This document shows positions 44,715 through 53,519 of a DNA stretch of 64,000 bases, piece by piece (positions within the stretch are counted from its first letter, which is position 1; the number at the start of each line of letters is the position of its first letter). The position numbers and the translations under genes were made by a program. The notes under the pieces are model-generated. The model did not search any database. It was not told where the DNA came from and was given only the letters and a program-made list of their open reading frames with translations. Source of the stretch: Paenibacillus sp. SZ31 (lineage in GTDB: Bacteria > Bacillota > Bacilli > Paenibacillales > Paenibacillaceae); contig NZ_JABBEA010000005.1 of NCBI RefSeq assembly GCF_012912005.1, forward strand, positions 304,434 to 368,433. The letters are read 5' to 3'.

Positions 44715-44745
44715 CATATCATTTCTAGAACGAACAGTAAAGAAT
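44715..44745 (-). promoter_or_regulatory. SDR promoter with TetR-type operator 3 in the spacer
   Basis: On the minus strand: TTTACT (-35), 17-bp spacer, TATGCT (-10). The spacer begins GTTCGTTCTAG, the complement of the operator-like AGAACGAAC at 44727. A bound repressor would block RNA polymerase directly. The same arrangement recurs at 46820-46855. Confidence 0.65.
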
Positions 44746-44750
44746 TATTT

Positions 44751-45788
44751 TCAACCTTGTATTCTTCGTTTGTTTGCTTGTAACCAATCCGGCGTCCAGC
44801 CCTTTTCCAATGCATCCAGAGTCACACCAGGCGGAACGATCGCATCGATTGCATCCAAGATATCGGTGCTTAAACGGATATCACTGCCTTTTAACGTTTC
44901 ACGCAGTTGTTCAATGGTTCTTGCCCCGACGATTGCAGACGTAACCGATGAATGAGCTTGTGTAAATGCCATCGCAAGATGTGGCAACGTTAATCCTGCT
45001 TCATTTGCAAGGGACTGGAGCTTGGCAACAGCTTCAAACTTGGTACGGTTTTCTTCTCGATTCGGGTCCACAACCATAGAAAGTTTCCCTAGAGATCCCG
45101 CTCCTCTTGAATCTGCGGCAGCCGCTTCCCCCGAGCGATATTTTCCTGTTAGTAAGCCACCTGAAAGTGGACTCCAAACCATGACGCCCATTCCATATTT
45201 TTGAGTTGCAGCAAGTAAGTCAAACTCGATACTCCGATTCAAAATGGAATATGGAGCTTGTTCCGATACAAAACGTGCCGTATGTTTACGTTCGCTAGTC
45301 CATTGTGCTTCGGTTACCTGCCATGCTTGAAAATTGGACGTACCAATATAACGAATCTTCCCTTCTCGAACCAGATCCGTAAGTGCATCAAGACTCTCTT
45401 CGATATCGGTATGAAGATCTGGCTGATGTAATTGATACAGGTCAATATAGTCCGTCTGCAGTCTTCTCAAGCTATCCTCCACTGCACGCTTAATCCAATA
45501 CTTTGAGTTACCGGATTGATTAAGCCCACTTCCCATGGGCATTCCGCCTTTTGTGGCGAGAACAACATCCTGTCTACGTCCCTTTAAGAGGTTACCCAGA
45601 ATTTCCTCGGATTGACCAATGGAGTATACGTCCGCTGTATCGATCAAGTTAATGCCTCCAGCCAAAGCCTCATCCAACATAACTGCAGCTTCTTTCTCCG
45701 TGTTGTTCCCCCAAAAACCAAACGTGCCTGTACCTAATACAAAACTGCTTACTTTAAGGCCAGTATTTCCTAATACACGATATTCCAT
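44751..45788 (-). CDS. Aldo/keto reductase
   Basis: 345 residues, TIM-barrel NADPH-dependent carbonyl reductase. Catalytic tetrad: Asp in LIDTADVYS with Tyr nearby (about 52-58), Lys in ATKGG near 80, His in YQLHQPD near 122. C-terminal cofactor motif VGARTIEQL near 285. Resembles the YhdN/general-stress group. Operator 4 lies 34 bases upstream of its start. Confidence 0.93.
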   Translation of the reverse strand: MEYRVLGNTGLKVSSFVLGTGTFGFWGNNTEKEAAVMLDEALAGGINLIDTADVYSIGQSEEILGNLLKGRRQDVVLATKGGMPMGSGLNQSGNSKYWIKRAVEDSLRRLQTDYIDLYQLHQPDLHTDIEESLDALTDLVREGKIRYIGTSNFQAWQVTEAQWTSERKHTARFVSEQAPYSILNRSIEFDLLAATQKYGMGVMVWSPLSGGLLTGKYRSGEAAAADSRGAGSLGKLSMVVDPNREENRTKFEAVAKLQSLANEAGLTLPHLAMAFTQAHSSVTSAIVGARTIEQLRETLKGSDIRLSTDILDAIDAIVPPGVTLDALEKGWTPDWLQANKRRIQG

Positions 45789-45821
45789 GTTCCATTCATC
45801 CCTTCTTCATTTGATATCTTA

Positions 45822-45835
45822 AGAATGTTCATTCT
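45822..45835. promoter_or_regulatory. TetR-type operator 4
   Basis: AGAATGTTCATTCT, palindromic, between the aldo/keto reductase start and the upstream SDR stop. Confidence 0.62.
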
Positions 45836-45883
45836 AATTCACTTGCAAAAATCCGCTATATTCTTTGGAACAGAGCGCCGCAA

Positions 45884-46558
45884 TCAATTCAATAGTTGCA
45901 TAATCCCTTTCGGAAAGGTCTCTTCTGCCTGTGTTCTGCGCTCATATAGAGCGAACCATGCCTCTGCAACCTGATCCGGATCAAATTCTGTCCCCTTCTT
46001 AATGAGCGGACTGATGGATAGATGCCCAACAAACACGCCACGCGGAAGCAACCGTTCGTGTAAGTTCAGGATATAGTTCCTCAAACCCGACATCGCGATA
46101 CCTGAGTTTCCGAACATAGCGCTTGGACTCATGGCTGACAGATCACTTGTGAACAGGATGGCCCCTTCGCCACGCTCCATCATATCCGGAATCACTTGTC
46201 TGGCTGTATTAATCGCGCCAATCACGACATTGTTGAATATTTGAAGAACACTCTCATCCGTCGTTTCCAGAACTGATGTCACCGGCACGCTTCCACTATG
46301 AGGGCTAAACTCCACGACATCGATTGTACCGAATGTATTCTTAATTTCTTGAAACGCCCTGGTCAATTGCATTTTGTTCGTAATATCTGCGGCGAATCCC
46401 TGAGCTTCAATTCCCATTTCGTTCAGCTGTTCCGCATATTGATCCAGCTTCTCCTGTGTTCTGGACACTAAAGCAATACGAAAACCGTGTCTCCCGAACG
46501 TTTTGGCTAATGAGTAACCCAGACCCGGTCCGGCACCAATGATGGCAATAGTTTTCAA
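45884..46558 (-). CDS. SDR-family NAD(P)-binding protein, atypical
   Basis: 224 residues. The N-terminal Rossmann motif is GAGPGLGYS rather than TGxxxGIG, and no YxxxK is visible at the usual place (the region reads GNSGIAMSGLRNYI). Binding of a dinucleotide is likely, while classical SDR catalysis is doubtful. It is the first oxidoreductase gene of the cluster and has the farthest-upstream operators. Confidence 0.82.
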   Translation of the reverse strand: MKTIAIIGAGPGLGYSLAKTFGRHGFRIALVSRTQEKLDQYAEQLNEMGIEAQGFAADITNKMQLTRAFQEIKNTFGTIDVVEFSPHSGSVPVTSVLETTDESVLQIFNNVVIGAINTARQVIPDMMERGEGAILFTSDLSAMSPSAMFGNSGIAMSGLRNYILNLHERLLPRGVFVGHLSISPLIKKGTEFDPDQVAEAWFALYERRTQAEETFPKGIMQLLN

Positions 46559-46720
46559 ACGTAAACCTCCTTTTTTATGGCAACGTCGCGAACCGGACAG
46601 CTTAATCGCTCCATCTTCTTCGGACAGTTCTGCATTTTTTCAACCATTTGTGCTTTAACCACTCCTGGTTGCGTCGACTTAAAGCGCCACTCTGTAAGCC
46701 TCCTTAATATTGATTTTAAT

Positions 46721-46734
46721 AGAACAATCATTCT
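46721..46734. promoter_or_regulatory. TetR-type operator 5
   Basis: AGAACAATCATTCT, same palindrome class, 163 bases upstream of the atypical SDR gene. Confidence 0.62.
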
Positions 46735-46819
46735 AGAATAATTAGAATAAAATGTAGCTAGATTTTATACCAAGTCTCATAACTTTCTGATTCTTATTTG
46801 TATATTTCTGCTACGTCAA

Positions 46820-46855
46820 CAATATAACACAACTAGAACGATCGGTAAATAATAT
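46820..46855 (-). promoter_or_regulatory. Promoter with TetR-type operator 6 in the spacer
   Basis: On the minus strand: TTTACC (-35), 17-bp spacer starting GATCGTTCTAG, TATATT (-10). The operator half-site AGAACGATCGG is at 46835-46845. Same layout as at 44715-44745. Confidence 0.68.
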
Positions 46856-46883
46856 TCAAAAAAAAAGATCTGATTTCACAAAG

Positions 46884-46926
46884 AAAGACGCAACACCCAT
46901 ATTCATGTTTGTTGCGTCTTTATAAG
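46884..46926. terminator. Terminator of the rRNA methyltransferase gene
   Basis: AAAGACGCAACA / TGTTGCGTCTTT perfect arms; T-run on both strands. Confidence 0.85.
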
Positions 46927-46949
46927 TTTTTACAAATTCTATTTACGAC

Positions 46950-47738
46950 CTACACCATCCGCTGTCTCATCGCCTCAAACAACAGAATCGTTGCCGCCAT
47001 TGCCGCGTTAAGCGACTCTGCCTGCCCCTGCATTGGAATCGTAATCGCATCATCTACCAAGCGTGCCGTGGAATCCGAGATACCCTTGCCTTCATTGCCA
47101 ATCACGAGCCATACCGACTGCGTAAAATCATAACTATAACATGAATGCTCTGCCTGCAAAGAAGTACTGACCAACTTCACGCCTGCAGCTTTCGCTTCGG
47201 GAAGCAAAGATTCCAACTGGCCCTCCACAATGGGCAAATGAAACAATGAACCCATCGTCGAGCGAATCGTCTTCGGGTTATACACATCAGCACAGCCCGC
47301 GCCAAGTACGACCCCCGCTGCACCAGCTGCATCCGCACTACGAATAATCGTTCCCACATTACCCGGGTCCTGCACCCCATCCAGCACTACGACAAGCCCG
47401 CGCGCTCCGGTGATCAGTCTTTCCAGTGGCTCGCTGCCTTTACGCACAATTGCGAACACAGGCTGGGGTGTCATCGTATCCGTACATTTAGCGATAACCG
47501 CAGGAGACACACTAACCCACTCCACACGTTGAAGCGGGTTCTCAAGCCCTGTCAATTCAATCGGTACACCTTGTTCTCCATCGTACACGATGCACTCCAG
47601 ATCTGCTCCGGCGCGCAATGCCTCCTGGACAAGATGAATTCCCTCAATGATATATTTATGTTGACGGGTACGGTGCTTTTTCTCCAGCAACTGTGCCCAT
47701 TCTTTTACCCGTGTATTTTGCGGTGATACAATATCCAT
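46950..47738 (-). CDS. TrmH/SpoU-family RNA 2'-O-ribose methyltransferase
   Basis: 262 residues from the ATG at 47738, which has a GGGAAGG site; a start about ten codons earlier overlaps the ktrA stop but adds a non-homologous segment. N-terminal substrate-binding domain (MDIVSPQNTRVKEWAQLLEK), then the SPOUT knot with VVLDGVQDPGNVGTIIRSA (motif 1), WLVIGNEGKGIS (motif 2) and IPMQGQAESLNAAMA (motif 3). YsgA-like. Methylates rRNA or tRNA using SAM. Confidence 0.92.
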   Translation of the reverse strand: MDIVSPQNTRVKEWAQLLEKKHRTRQHKYIIEGIHLVQEALRAGADLECIVYDGEQGVPIELTGLENPLQRVEWVSVSPAVIAKCTDTMTPQPVFAIVRKGSEPLERLITGARGLVVVLDGVQDPGNVGTIIRSADAAGAAGVVLGAGCADVYNPKTIRSTMGSLFHLPIVEGQLESLLPEAKAAGVKLVSTSLQAEHSCYSYDFTQSVWLVIGNEGKGISDSTARLVDDAITIPMQGQAESLNAAMAATILLFEAMRQRMV

Positions 47739-47764
47739 CTTTCCATCCTTCCCATCTGCATCCA

Positions 47765-48427
47765 TCACTTCGGATACGCAAGCTCCATTTTCGTCAAATG
47801 ATCCTTGTGACCCACAATGATCAGCACATCTCCAGCTTCGATCCGGTCATCCGCATACGGAGAAATGTTCATCGAATTCCCACTGCGGATCGCCATGACG
47901 TTGCATCCAAAACGCGCACGGATATTTAATTCCATCAGGTTCTTACCGATCATTTGCTCCGAAGCTCTCATCTCCAGAATGCTGTAATCCTCAGACAACT
48001 CGATGTAATCCAGTATATTAGGCGAGGTCAGATGATGGGCTACGCGTAGTCCCATATCCCGTTCAGGATAGATCACCTTATCTGCGCCAATTTTTTGCAG
48101 CACCTTACCATGAAGCTCATTTTGAGCTTTTACGATCAGAACGGGTACACCCATATCTTTCAATATCAGGGTTGTCAGAATACTCGCCTGAATATCTTCA
48201 CCAATCGCCACAACGACAACGTCGAAATTTCGTATGCCCAGCGCACGTAGCGCCTCTTCATCTGTTGAATCTGCCGATACCGCATGGGTCACCACATTGG
48301 ACATCTCCTGAGTCCGCTGCTCGTCCGCATCAATTGCCAGCACGTCAAATCCCATACCGCTCAGTGCATTGGCAACACTTGATCCAAACCGTCCCATACC
48401 AATTACGGCATATTGTTTCTTGGCCAT
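47765..48427 (-). CDS. KtrA/TrkA-type K+ uptake regulatory subunit
   Basis: 220 residues from the ATG at 48427, the family start MAKKQYAVIGMGRFGSS. RCK-N domain with the nucleotide motif GMGRFG and the acidic end of strand 2 (LAIDAD), then an RCK-C domain (about 138-220). These cytosolic rings bind ATP/ADP or NAD and c-di-AMP and gate the KtrB/D K+ channel subunit, which is not in this window, so this is an orphan KtrA/KtrC type. Confidence 0.92.
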   Translation of the reverse strand: MAKKQYAVIGMGRFGSSVANALSGMGFDVLAIDADEQRTQEMSNVVTHAVSADSTDEEALRALGIRNFDVVVVAIGEDIQASILTTLILKDMGVPVLIVKAQNELHGKVLQKIGADKVIYPERDMGLRVAHHLTSPNILDYIELSEDYSILEMRASEQMIGKNLMELNIRARFGCNVMAIRSGNSMNISPYADDRIEAGDVLIIVGHKDHLTKMELAYPK

Positions 48428-48594
48428 TAGGGTCTTAACCTCCCGCTGCACTTCAGCATGACACATCTTTACGGATACCCATGCTAACGTAAATAATCCT
48501 TCGTAGTATACCACAAAGCCTGATAAACTTGAATGCGCTCGCGCTTCCCAGGGAACAGTATTAGAGCAGCCGAATATACGAGGAGGGAATTGCG

Positions 48595-48828
48595 ATGCCC
48601 ATTACATTAAGCCTGCGTGAAGCGATTGTTCATAAAGTTCATGACAAGAGTGATGATCAGCTCCGGGAGATGATTGAAGGTTCAGTAGATGGACCGGAAG
48701 CTGCATTACCTGGACTTGGCGCCATTTTCGAGATGATCTGGAAGAACACAGAACCTGCCAAGCAGGAAGAACTGATTCAAATCGCGCAGGAGCATCTGCA
48801 CACCATTCCCGTCCAACCGCTTAGCTAA
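48595..48828 (+). CDS. sspI: Small acid-soluble spore protein SspI
   Basis: 77 residues. The sequence ITLSLREAIVHKVHDKSDDQLREMI ... ALPGLGAIFEMIWK is the SspI family. A minor spore protein made in the forespore under sigma G. The ATG at 48595 has a GGAGG site. In Bacillus sspI also neighbours the same ysgA-type methyltransferase gene. A convincing sigma-G promoter with correct spacing was not found. Confidence 0.93.
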   Translation: MPITLSLREAIVHKVHDKSDDQLREMIEGSVDGPEAALPGLGAIFEMIWKNTEPAKQEELIQIAQEHLHTIPVQPLS

Positions 48829-48939
48829 TCGAAGCAGTGGAGGGTAAGGTAACCATCATTACGTTTGTTCTGTCTGCAAAAGAAAGCTTTCCCTTATTCG
48901 GCTGGATCATACCCGCCTCCAGGTAAGGTGTATAGCAAT

Positions 48940-48978
48940 AGATCCCTCCGCCAATCGGCGGAGGGATCTTATTTTTTT
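48940..48978 (+). terminator. Terminator of sspI
   Basis: GATCCCTCCGCC / GGCGGAGGGATC stem then TTATTTTTTTT. Confidence 0.9.
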
Positions 48979-49059
48979 TACAAGCTCTATCTCATCGCAT
49001 GAGCTTGTCACGTTCAACTAACCCTTTTAATGATTACCGCGCAATACATCTACCTTTAC

Positions 49060-50643
49060 TTAAGGCGCAGTCTCCAGGAATTTAGCTGTAGGATTTTTAT
49101 CTATAGCCGTTCTCATTGCGTACTCATTTTCGAAGAGCACTACATAATTCCCTTTTTTATCTTTTACAAGCGCAGAGTTAATCCGGAATTTACTTGCGTC
49201 CAGATTCTCGTCCACGATCCAGCGAGCGAACTGATAAGGCATGCGCTGCAATTGCACGTCTACCCCATACTCGCCTTTCATCCGGTATTCAAATACCTCG
49301 AACTGAAGTTGACCAATTACGCCGAGGATTGTCTCGTCGAAACTTGCCGTCTGGAACACCTGAATGGTTCCTTCCTCCGTCAACTGATCAATTCCTTTTT
49401 GGTACTGTTTATGTTTCAATGCATTTTTTACGGTAACTTTGGCGAAAATCTCTGGCGAGAACGTTGGCAATTCTTCAAAGATAACCTCGCTGCCTTGGCT
49501 CAGTGAATCGCCAATCCGGAAGATACCCGGATCGAACAAACCGATAATATCGCCAGCATATGCCTCTTCTACAATATCCCGGTCTTGTGCCAGGAATTGC
49601 TGTGGCTGTGACAGCTTGATCTCTTTGCCGACACGGTTATGCTTCACACTCATTCCACGTTGGAACTTGCCTGAGACAATACGCAGGAACGCAATACGAT
49701 CCCGGTGTGCCGGGTTCATGTTGGCTTGAATTTTGAATACATATCCACTGAATTTCTCATTCGTTGGTTGAATCTCGCCTACAGTACTGCGGCGTGGTTC
49801 AGGCTTCGGTGCCAGTTCCAGGAAATTCTCCAGGAAAGTCTGTACGCCGAAATTGTTGATCGCACTACCGAAGAAAATAGGAGTCAATTCGCCGCGTTGA
49901 ACTTTCTCCATGTCGAATTGGTCGCCCGCGATGTCCAGCAACTCCAGATCCTGACACAATTGATCATGCAGATATTCTCCAGCCATCTCACGGATAATCG
50001 GATCTTTGTAGCCGTCTACCTTTTGTACTTTAATCGTCGAGTGATCGTCCCCTTGGAACAATTCCACCTGATTTTTCATCCGGTCATAGACACCACACAG
50101 CTCGCGACCTGTACCAATAGGCCAGTTCATCGGAACCGAACGAATACCCAGTACATTTTCAAGCTCTTCCATCAGGTCAAATGGGCTTTTACCCTCACGG
50201 TCGAGTTTGTTGATGAACGTAAAGATTGGAATGCCCCGCTTCGCACACACCTGGAACAACTTGATTGTTTGTGCCTCGACACCTTTTGCCACGTCAATCA
50301 ACATTACCGCGCTATCGGCAGCCGTCAGTGTACGATACGTATCTTCACTGAAATCCTGGTGACCCGGTGTATCCAGAATGTTGACGCGGTGATCCAGATA
50401 ATCAAATTGCATTACGGAAGACGTAACGGAGATCCCCCGTTGTTTCTCAATTTCCATCCAGTCACTTGTTGCGTGTTTGCTGGCTTTCCGAGCTTTTACC
50501 GTTCCCGCAAGGCGAATCGCGCCCCCGAACAGCAACAGTTTCTCGGTTAATGTGGTTTTACCCGCATCCGGGTGAGAGATAATGGCAAACGTCCGGCGTT
50601 TGTCCACTTCCTGTTGAAGAATATCATTTGCAGCTTTGCTCAT
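49060..50643 (-). CDS. prfC: Peptide chain release factor 3
   Basis: 527 residues, the family length. GTPase that recycles RF1/RF2 from the ribosome. G1 is SHPDAGKTT near 20-28; then DTPGHQDF (G3), NKLDRE (G4); the C-terminal RF3 domain includes FQFEVFEYRMKGEYGV. The ATG at 50643 (MSKAANDIL) with an AAAGGG site is chosen over an ATG 19 codons upstream, which would lie in the leader with its hairpins. Confidence 0.95.
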   Translation of the reverse strand: MSKAANDILQQEVDKRRTFAIISHPDAGKTTLTEKLLLFGGAIRLAGTVKARKASKHATSDWMEIEKQRGISVTSSVMQFDYLDHRVNILDTPGHQDFSEDTYRTLTAADSAVMLIDVAKGVEAQTIKLFQVCAKRGIPIFTFINKLDREGKSPFDLMEELENVLGIRSVPMNWPIGTGRELCGVYDRMKNQVELFQGDDHSTIKVQKVDGYKDPIIREMAGEYLHDQLCQDLELLDIAGDQFDMEKVQRGELTPIFFGSAINNFGVQTFLENFLELAPKPEPRRSTVGEIQPTNEKFSGYVFKIQANMNPAHRDRIAFLRIVSGKFQRGMSVKHNRVGKEIKLSQPQQFLAQDRDIVEEAYAGDIIGLFDPGIFRIGDSLSQGSEVIFEELPTFSPEIFAKVTVKNALKHKQYQKGIDQLTEEGTIQVFQTASFDETILGVIGQLQFEVFEYRMKGEYGVDVQLQRMPYQFARWIVDENLDASKFRINSALVKDKKGNYVVLFENEYAMRTAIDKNPTAKFLETAP

Positions 50644-50676
50644 AGGTTTAATCCCTTTCGTCCGTTCATTCACGTT

Positions 50677-50730
50677 AATCCGGCATGGCCGGTCCATCAT
50701 TCAATCTTTATGCAATCCGGCGAGGCCGGT
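50677..50730 (-). promoter_or_regulatory. Twin hairpins in the prfC leader
   Basis: Two nearly identical 17-base units, AATCCGGCATGGCCGGT (50677-50693) and AATCCGGCGAGGCCGGT (50714-50730), each able to fold as a CCGGC/GCCGG hairpin, 37 bp apart. They lie just upstream of the prfC ribosome site, in transcribed sequence if the promoter is further up. Role unknown. Confidence 0.55.
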
Positions 50731-50994
50731 TGATTGTACACTGGTCATTTTGCATACGAGGTATTTACACATAGATTAATTTTACACATTTACAATGGAG
50801 TTCATCCTCCTCAAATCTGTGCTTTCATACATACCGTGAACTGCTTCTTAACCCAACTCTCCTATTGTACCATAATCTGTACCGAAAATAACCGATTACT
50901 ACAGCAGATTCTTCTCTTTTCCCTTGCAAAAAAAGCACCCTTCAGCCATAATCATGGCATCCAGGCACTCCTTATTCATTTCTCGTTATCGAGT
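50731..50994. other. Intergenic region upstream of prfC
   Basis: AT-rich. The prfC promoter should be here. A GAGGAGG followed directly by a 7-codon open frame is present on the minus strand but lacks proper spacing. No other structure recognised. Confidence 0.4.
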
Positions 50995-51396
50995 TTAGAA
51001 AACCAATGCATCCAGCGCGTATTGTCCGCCACCCGTCAGGGCCAGCGCTACACCAACCACCAGAATCGCGAGATTATATTCGAATCCGTTCTGTGTGGAC
51101 CAGTATCCGTTCGCACCATGGACTTTCACAATCGCAATCACCATCGTCAATGCAATCAGAATGCCACCTACCGGTGTAAGCAGACCCAGAGCCAGCAACA
51201 GTCCACCACCGAATTCAGCGAGTCCAGCCAGTAACGCTACCAATGCACCTGGTTTCATGCCCATCGATTCAAACCAGCCGCCTGTACCCTTGATCCCGTA
51301 ACCTCCGAACCATCCAAACAGCTTTTGTGCCCCGTGCGCCATGAACGACAATCCAATCACCAAACGAATCAACAACAATCCTACATCCAACATCAT
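50995..51396 (-). CDS. DoxX-family membrane protein
   Basis: 133 residues with four hydrophobic helices. Family motifs: RLVIGLSFMAHGAQKLFGWFGG near the N-terminus and AGLAEFGGGLLLALGLLTPVGG in the middle. The ATG at 51396 has a GGAGG site. Related genes in Bacillus (ydfP/mhqP, catD) are induced by quinones and other electrophiles. The promoter here overlaps a long palindrome. Confidence 0.92.
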   Translation of the reverse strand: MMLDVGLLLIRLVIGLSFMAHGAQKLFGWFGGYGIKGTGGWFESMGMKPGALVALLAGLAEFGGGLLLALGLLTPVGGILIALTMVIAIVKVHGANGYWSTQNGFEYNLAILVVGVALALTGGGQYALDALVF

Positions 51397-51584
51397 TTTC
51401 TTTTCCTCCATTCAATATATACAAAATAGTATTCTTAGATTAAAGATATTATGCTAATTTTTTTTATTCATGATTTGGTGTCGAAACCCCTTCACCTGTT
51501 TCACATTTCATCTCATGAATCGTGCACTTATCCGAGAAGTTCATCGGGTTAAGTTTTGTCATTTGCGTAACTCTTTATCTCTTG

Positions 51585-51619
51585 AGTTGAGTATAAGTTA
51601 TATACTAACTTTTTGTCAA
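51585..51619 (-). promoter_or_regulatory. DoxX promoter overlapping a 26-bp palindrome
   Basis: On the minus strand: TTGACA (51619-51614), 18-bp spacer, TATACT (51595-51590). The palindrome at 51585-51610 (AGTT-GTATA ... TATAC-AACT on either side) covers the spacer and -10, as expected for a repressor of MarR or HxlR type. The rest of the 357-base gap (51397-51753) holds no gene. Confidence 0.7.
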
Positions 51620-51670
51620 TAACTTAATTTAAATATATTCATCCAGTCGCATTCCCTCCATCTTTTCGCA

Positions 51671-51722
51671 GCAAAAAAAGCCCGGAAAGTTCGCTTCATC
51701 CGCGTTCTTTCCAAGCCTCTTT
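51671..51722 (-). terminator. Terminator of zwf (second copy)
   Basis: On the minus strand GGCTTGGAAAG ... CTTTCCGGGCT arms (G-U pairs) then TTTTTTT. Confidence 0.75.
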
Positions 51723-51753
51723 AATCATCATTTCACCTTATGAATGAATAGCT

Positions 51754-53304
51754 TTAATTGTTGACTTGCCAGATCACACGGTCCTCGTCCTGACCATTCA
51801 CCGGCCACCAGTGAAATCCATCCTGCTCCAGCAACTTATCTGTCACTTCTGGCCCCCAGGTTCCAGCCGGATACGGATGAAGCTCTCCCTGATTCTGTCC
51901 CCAGGCCGCAGCAATCCGATCTACAAAAGACCAGGCTGTCGCCACTTCATCCCAACGGGTAAAGTACGTAGAATCCCCCTCTGCTGCATCGTGCAGCAGA
52001 CGTTCATACGCCTCAGGAGAGTTGATTCCAATCATGCAGCTTTGACAAAAATCCATCGCGAGCGGCTGAATCTCGGAATCCGAGCCTGGTTTCTTGGCAT
52101 TGATTTTGATATATATGCCTTCCATCGGATTCACCCGAATCACCAGCAGGTTCGGTTCTAATTTATACTTTTTCCCAAGATATACGTTGTTCGGCATCGA
52201 CTTGAACTCAACTACGATCTCGGTCGTTTTTACTGGAAGACGCTTGCCTGTCCGAATGTAGAATGGAACACCCGCCCAGCGGAAATTATCCACGAATACA
52301 CGTGCGGCAAAATAAGTCTCCGTATTCGACTGCGGATCAACCTTGTCTTCCTGGCGATACCCCCGAAGCTGCTTGCCACGGTACTCCCCTTCGGCATACT
52401 GTCCCCGCACAACGTTGTTGCTCACTTCCTCATCCGAAGTGAACGCCCGCAATGAACGTAATACCTTCACCTTCTCATCGCGAATATCCTCTGGGAAAAG
52501 GCGACTTGGCGGTTCCATCGCAATCATCGTCAGCATCTGCAGCATATGGTTTTGCCCCATGTCACGCAGCGCTCCAGAGTGATCATAATAACCGCCACGC
52601 TCTTCCACGCCTACCGTCTCGCCCAGCGTAATCTGAACGTTGGCAATATGTTTGTTGTTCCAGAGCGGTTCGAAAAAAGCATTCCCAAAGCGGATGACTT
52701 CGATATTTTGCACCATTTCCTTGCCCAGATAATGGTCAATCCGATAGATTTCCTCTTCACGGAACACCTCACGAATCTGCTCATTCAGATGTTCGGCGGA
52801 TTGCAGATCATAACCAAATGGTTTTTCAATCACCAATCGGTTCCAGCCCTGACTTTCCAGCATACCGCCGTCCCGCAAACTGTACGAGACACTACCGAAC
52901 AGCTCCGGTGCCAGCGCCAGATAGAACAGCCGATTACCCGGCGTGTTAAACTTCGCTTCCAGATTCTCCGTCTGCGCACGCAGCTCTTTGAACCCTTCCA
53001 CATTATTGATATCCAGTGCTTTGTATTCAAAATGATCGACAAAAGCGTTCCACTCATCAGGTTCTCCCGCTGGATAGCGGCAGAATTCCTTAATGGATTC
53101 ATAGATGTCTTCCCGGAATTCTTCTGGGGACCTCGGACGACGTGCTACGCCAATAACCGCAAAGTCTTCGGCAAGCTTGCCTTCGCGGTAAAGACTGTAG
53201 ATGGCCGGAAACAGCTTCCGGCGGGCCAAATCTCCCGTTGCTCCAAAAATGAAAAATACTGCGCCTGGTGTCTGTACTTCATCTTGCGATTGTTTTTCAA
53301 CCAT
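51754..53304 (-). CDS. zwf: Glucose-6-phosphate 1-dehydrogenase (copy 2)
   Basis: 516 residues, with N- and C-terminal extensions relative to the 484-residue copy at 24602. FGATGDLARRK near residue 20, IEKPFGYDL near 180, RIDHYLGKEMVQN near 205. Both copies have all catalytic motifs, so both should be active. It is monocistronic, while copy 1 is near the 6-phosphogluconate dehydrogenase gene. Confidence 0.94.
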   Translation of the reverse strand: MVEKQSQDEVQTPGAVFFIFGATGDLARRKLFPAIYSLYREGKLAEDFAVIGVARRPRSPEEFREDIYESIKEFCRYPAGEPDEWNAFVDHFEYKALDINNVEGFKELRAQTENLEAKFNTPGNRLFYLALAPELFGSVSYSLRDGGMLESQGWNRLVIEKPFGYDLQSAEHLNEQIREVFREEEIYRIDHYLGKEMVQNIEVIRFGNAFFEPLWNNKHIANVQITLGETVGVEERGGYYDHSGALRDMGQNHMLQMLTMIAMEPPSRLFPEDIRDEKVKVLRSLRAFTSDEEVSNNVVRGQYAEGEYRGKQLRGYRQEDKVDPQSNTETYFAARVFVDNFRWAGVPFYIRTGKRLPVKTTEIVVEFKSMPNNVYLGKKYKLEPNLLVIRVNPMEGIYIKINAKKPGSDSEIQPLAMDFCQSCMIGINSPEAYERLLHDAAEGDSTYFTRWDEVATAWSFVDRIAAAWGQNQGELHPYPAGTWGPEVTDKLLEQDGFHWWPVNGQDEDRVIWQVNN

Positions 53305-53519
53305 GGGCTCCTCTTTCTTCCGGGAAGATAACCTTCACGTTCTCCCCGAGCTATGTAATGGTGTTATATATGCACGACATACAACCGTCAATTACCAGCA
53401 AGTTCCTTCTTGGATGTGATGCCATTTTAGCATATCAACTGAACGGATGCACTATTCCACACTCATTTTTCTGATAAAGATTCTCACTTTTCCGTCCAAA
53501 TTCATAGAAATTTCAACCC

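Larger units (their letters stand above)
46559..46880. promoter_or_regulatory. Control region of the oxidoreductase cluster
   Basis: About 320 bases with no gene. It holds TetR-type operators 5 (46721) and 6 (46835) and the promoter at 46820-46855. That promoter gives a leader of about 250 bases in front of the SDR gene at 46558. Confidence 0.6.

Noticed and set aside
48530..48580. Possible sigma-G promoter of sspI (GAATG ... CAGTATTA)
   Set aside because: The spacer is 20 bp and the -10 deviates from CATNHTA; not supported as the other two SASP promoters are.
50780..50815. Possible 7-codon leader peptide on the minus strand before prfC
   Set aside because: GGAGG abuts the ATG with no spacer, and nothing links it to attenuation.
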